Shown here one piece after another: positions 7,379 to 9,219 of a stretch of DNA of 9,219 bases. The notes beneath the pieces were generated by a model. The model had not been told where the DNA came from and made no database searches. It worked only from the letters and a program-made list of their open reading frames with translations. The stretch comes from Candidatus Dormiibacterota bacterium (lineage in GTDB: Bacteria; Chloroflexota; Dormibacteria; Dormibacterales; Dormibacteraceae). How positions within the stretch are numbered: position 1 is the stretch's first letter; every line of letters starts with the position of its first letter. The position numbers and the translations under genes are program-made. The DNA is taken from the NCBI GenBank assembly GCA_955652585.1, contig CATPBF010000102.1, forward strand, positions 1-9,219, read 5' to 3'.

Positions 7379-7381
7379 AAT
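7376..7381 (+). promoter_or_regulatory. Possible -10 element (TAGAAT) for tRNA-Ser
   Basis: TAGAAT is close to the TATAAT consensus, overlaps the serS TAG stop codon, and ends 13 bases before the mature tRNA 5' end. It could drive the tRNA independently of serS. No good -35 is seen 16-18 bases upstream, so the tRNA may instead be processed from a serS read-through transcript. Confidence 0.27.
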
Positions 7382-7394
7382 CCTTGCTGCCCTC

Positions 7395-7486
7395 GGAGGG
7401 GTGGCCGAGTCCGGTTGATGGCGACAGTCTTGAAAACTGTTATAGGTGCAAGCCTATCCTGGGTTCAAATCCCAGCCCCTCCGCCA
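7395..7486 (+). tRNA. tRNA-Ser (anticodon UGA), CCA encoded
   Basis: A full cloverleaf can be folded by hand. The acceptor stem GGAGGGG (7395-7401) pairs with CCCCTCC (7476-7482), followed by discriminator G and an encoded CCA (7484-7486). A short D stem pairs GCC (7404-7406) with GGC (7420-7422). The anticodon stem ACAGT/ACTGT (7424-7428 / 7436-7440) encloses the loop CTTGAAA with anticodon TGA at 7431-7433, reading UCA. A long class II variable arm, ATAGG/CCTAT (7442-7446 / 7453-7457), is the serine identity feature read by SerRS. The T arm is CTGGG-TTCAAAT-CCCAG (7459-7475). It lies directly downstream of its own synthetase gene, and the opposing response regulator gene ends 6 bases after the CCA. 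Confidence 0.98.
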
Positions 7487-7492
7487 CCTCGC

Positions 7493-8164
7493 CTACTTCG
7501 ACCTTGCGCCCGGCTTGACCAGACCGCTTTCGTAGGCCAGCACTACTGCCTGAACCCTGTCTCGGACCTCGAGCTTCATCAAAAGATTGCCAACGTGGCT
7601 CTTGACGGTTGCCTCGCCCAGATGTAATTCGTTCGCGATCTCCGCATTGCTGAGGCCCCGCGCCACGAGCTGGAGCACCTCCGCCTCGCGCGCGGTTAGG
7701 GAATCGAGCTGTCGCCCGGCCGCTGGCGAGACTCGGGGTGCGCTCACGAACGCCTCGATCAGACGGCGGGTCACCGAGGGAGCCAGAAGCGCCTCACCAC
7801 CGGCGACCACGTGAATCGCAGACACCAACTCCTCAGCCGGCGAGTCCTTGAGCAGAAAGCCGCTGGCGCCCGCCTTGAGCGCCTCAAAGATGTACTCGTC
7901 AAGGTCGTACGTAGTGAGCATGAGGATCCTGGGTGAGGGACTCGTCGCGGCGACGATGCGGGCGGTGGCTTGTAGGCCGTCCAACCGCGGCATGCGGATG
8001 TCCATCAGGACCACATGCGGCCGATGGAGGCGCGCCTTCTCAATCGCTTCAAGGCCGTCTGCCGCCTCCGCTACGACCTCGATTCCGGCTTCGGCTTCTA
8101 GGAGCTTCCGGAAGCCGCTGCGCACCAGTGCTTGGTCGTCGGCAAGCAGCACTCGCACGTTCAC
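7493..8164 (-). CDS. NarL/LuxR-family response regulator
   Basis: DNA-binding transcription regulator activated by phosphorylation from the adjacent histidine kinase. Of its 223 residues, about 3-118 form the receiver: acidic pair Asp9-Asp10, phosphoacceptor Asp55 in VVLMDIRMP, Thr84/Thr85 in MLTTYD, and Lys106 in FLLKD. About 152-215 form a LuxR-type helix-turn-helix with LTAREAEVLQLVARGLSNAEIA and the recognition-helix segment GEATVKSHVGNLLMKL. It starts at a GTG on the minus strand, 2 bases after the kinase stop codon, so the pair is surely one operon. No clear Shine-Dalgarno is seen. The gene runs towards tRNA-Ser and stops 6 bases from its CCA end. Regulated targets and stimulus cannot be told from the sequence; DesR/LiaR-like regulators are the nearest functional type I can suggest. 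Confidence 0.95.
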   Translation of the reverse strand: MNVRVLLADDQALVRSGFRKLLEAEAGIEVVAEAADGLEAIEKARLHRPHVVLMDIRMPRLDGLQATARIVAATSPSPRILMLTTYDLDEYIFEALKAGASGFLLKDSPAEELVSAIHVVAGGEALLAPSVTRRLIEAFVSAPRVSPAAGRQLDSLTAREAEVLQLVARGLSNAEIANELHLGEATVKSHVGNLLMKLEVRDRVQAVVLAYESGLVKPGARSK

Positions 8165-8166
8165 GG

Positions 8167-9219
8167 CTACGCACTCTCGAGCGGTAAGGTCGCGGTGACC
8201 AAGAAGCCGCCACTTTCTCGGGGCCCCGCGCGCAGTGAGCCTCCCAGCATGGAAACTCGCTCACGCATTCCGACCAAGCCATGGCCGTCGTTCGAGCGCA
8301 TGCCGTCGGCTGAGCCGCGGCCGTCGTCCACCACTACCAACTCCAGGTGGTCGCCGAAGTAGCGGAGCGTGACCTCCGCATGCGCGCTGCCACCGTGCTT
8401 GAGAGTGTTCGTTAGGGTCTCTTGGACGATTCGGTATGCGGACAGCTCGACTCCAGGTGGGAGAGGTACGCGGCTTCCCTCCACGTGAAACGCAACCGGC
8501 AGTCCGGCCTCGCGGACTTGCTCGATCAGGCTGTCGAGATCCGACAGCCTCGGCTGCGGCGCGAGTAGGAGTGTGTCGTCGGTCCTGCGGAGCACCCCGA
8601 GCATGCGACGCAGCTCGACCAGGGCCTGCCGACCGGTTCGCTCGATCATCTCGAGCACATCTCTGGTCTCGTGCTGCTCCTGGCCGAGCACCTTCCGTTC
8701 GGCGGCCGCCTGGACCACCATCACGCTGACCGAGTGCGCGATTACGTCATGGAGCTCGCGAGCGATGCGAGTGCGCTCCAGAGCGACGGCAAGCCGGGCG
8801 CGTTCGTCGCGCTCTTGCTCGAGCTGTCGAGCCTGGGCGCGTAGAGAAGTCGTGAGGTCACGGTAGCGCTGCATGCCCTTCCCGATCAACCACGCGACTG
8901 TCAGGACGCTCCCAAAAGTCAACTCGTTGCCCGTCTGCTGGCCACGCAGCACATTCCAGATCCACGGGGCGAAGAACAAAACCAGTACGGCAACACCCGC
9001 GAGCGTGCGCCAGCCACGTGTGTGCGCCCCGGCGTTGTACGCCAGGATCGGGACGATCAGGACAGGCGAAAACGGAATCTGCACCCCTGGTGGAAAGAAC
9101 AGGTAGGCCCATGTCTTATAGACGACTACAAGGCTGATCAGGACGACGAGCGGTGCGCGCCTGCGGAGCAACAGGCCGGTGAGAGCCAACACCGAAACCG
9201 CCAGGTAAGACAGGCGCTG
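8167..9219 (-). CDS. Sensor histidine kinase (HisKA_3 / NarX-DesK type), N-terminus beyond the window edge
   Basis: Membrane sensor kinase partner of the response regulator. Numbering from the GTG at 9192, hydrophobic membrane helices lie at about 1-9, 14-33, 42-53, 64-81 and 93-104, with short loops and no large extracellular sensor. A charged linker (about 108-140) leads to the dimerisation/phosphoacceptor region ERTRIARELHDVIAHS, with the phosphorylated His148. The HATPase_c domain has the N box YRIVQETLTNTLKH (Asn262), the G1 box VVDDGRG (287-293) and the G2 box GHGLVGMRERV (303-313). The frame stays open past 9192 to the window end, and the extra residues (LSYLAVSV) extend the first membrane helix, so 9192 is probably internal and the gene partial. 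Signal unknown; this architecture is common among actinobacterial and Chloroflexota kinases. Confidence 0.93.
   Translation of the reverse strand, partial: QRLSYLAVSVLALTGLLLRRRAPLVVLISLVVVYKTWAYLFFPPGVQIPFSPVLIVPILAYNAGAHTRGWRTLAGVAVLVLFFAPWIWNVLRGQQTGNELTFGSVLTVAWLIGKGMQRYRDLTTSLRAQARQLEQERDERARLAVALERTRIARELHDVIAHSVSVMVVQAAAERKVLGQEQHETRDVLEMIERTGRQALVELRRMLGVLRRTDDTLLLAPQPRLSDLDSLIEQVREAGLPVAFHVEGSRVPLPPGVELSAYRIVQETLTNTLKHGGSAHAEVTLRYFGDHLELVVVDDGRGSADGMRSNDGHGLVGMRERVSMLGGSLRAGPRESGGFLVTATLPLESA

Noticed and set aside
7395..7486. tRNA-Ser as an integration (att) site for a mobile element
   Set aside because: tRNA genes are common targets, but there is no integrase, no repeated tRNA 3' end downstream in the window, and the next gene is an ordinary two-component regulator.
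7415..7627. Small plus-strand open frame of 70 codons
   Set aside because: It runs through the tRNA-Ser gene and then antisense to the response regulator; no motif or start signal supports it.

Overview
The window is GC-rich (roughly 65% by eye) and tightly packed. The longest gap between genes is 33 bases. It reads as ordinary chromosomal DNA from a high-GC bacterium of the Actinomycetota / Chloroflexota / Candidatus Dormibacterota type. Support for this is inferential: type III pantothenate kinase near a class II lysyl-tRNA synthetase, GTG starts, an almost complete lack of Shine-Dalgarno sequences, and an actinobacterial-style NarL two-component pair. No phage, IS, CRISPR or integrase gene is present.

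Layout, plus strand: the 3' end of argH (argininosuccinate lyase, cut by the left window edge); coaX (type III pantothenate kinase); a GAF / HD-GYP signalling protein that overlaps coaX by 14 bases; a metallo-beta-lactamase-fold hydrolase whose start codon overlaps the HD-GYP stop codon; lysS; serS, starting 2 bases after the lysS stop; and tRNA-Ser(UGA) with an encoded CCA, 16 bases after serS. Minus strand, converging on the tRNA: a NarL/LuxR-type response regulator and its partner histidine kinase, the kinase cut by the right window edge.

How it fits together: the plus-strand block looks like one or a few co-directional transcription units mixing housekeeping metabolism (arginine, CoA) and translation (Lys and Ser charging plus a Ser tRNA). 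The HD-GYP + MBL pair sits between coaX and lysS, genes that lie close together in many actinobacteria. The pair is probably translationally coupled and plausibly acts in cyclic-di-GMP turnover. The minus-strand kinase/regulator pair is a separate sensory operon of unknown stimulus.

Most notable for follow-up: the HD-GYP protein has about 110 extra residues inside its catalytic domain and is coupled to an MBL hydrolase; LysRS lacks about 26 residues between motifs 2 and 3; serS is directly followed by a cognate tRNA; and the tRNA and the opposing regulator gene end only 6 bases apart. I see no clearly new defence or mobile system.
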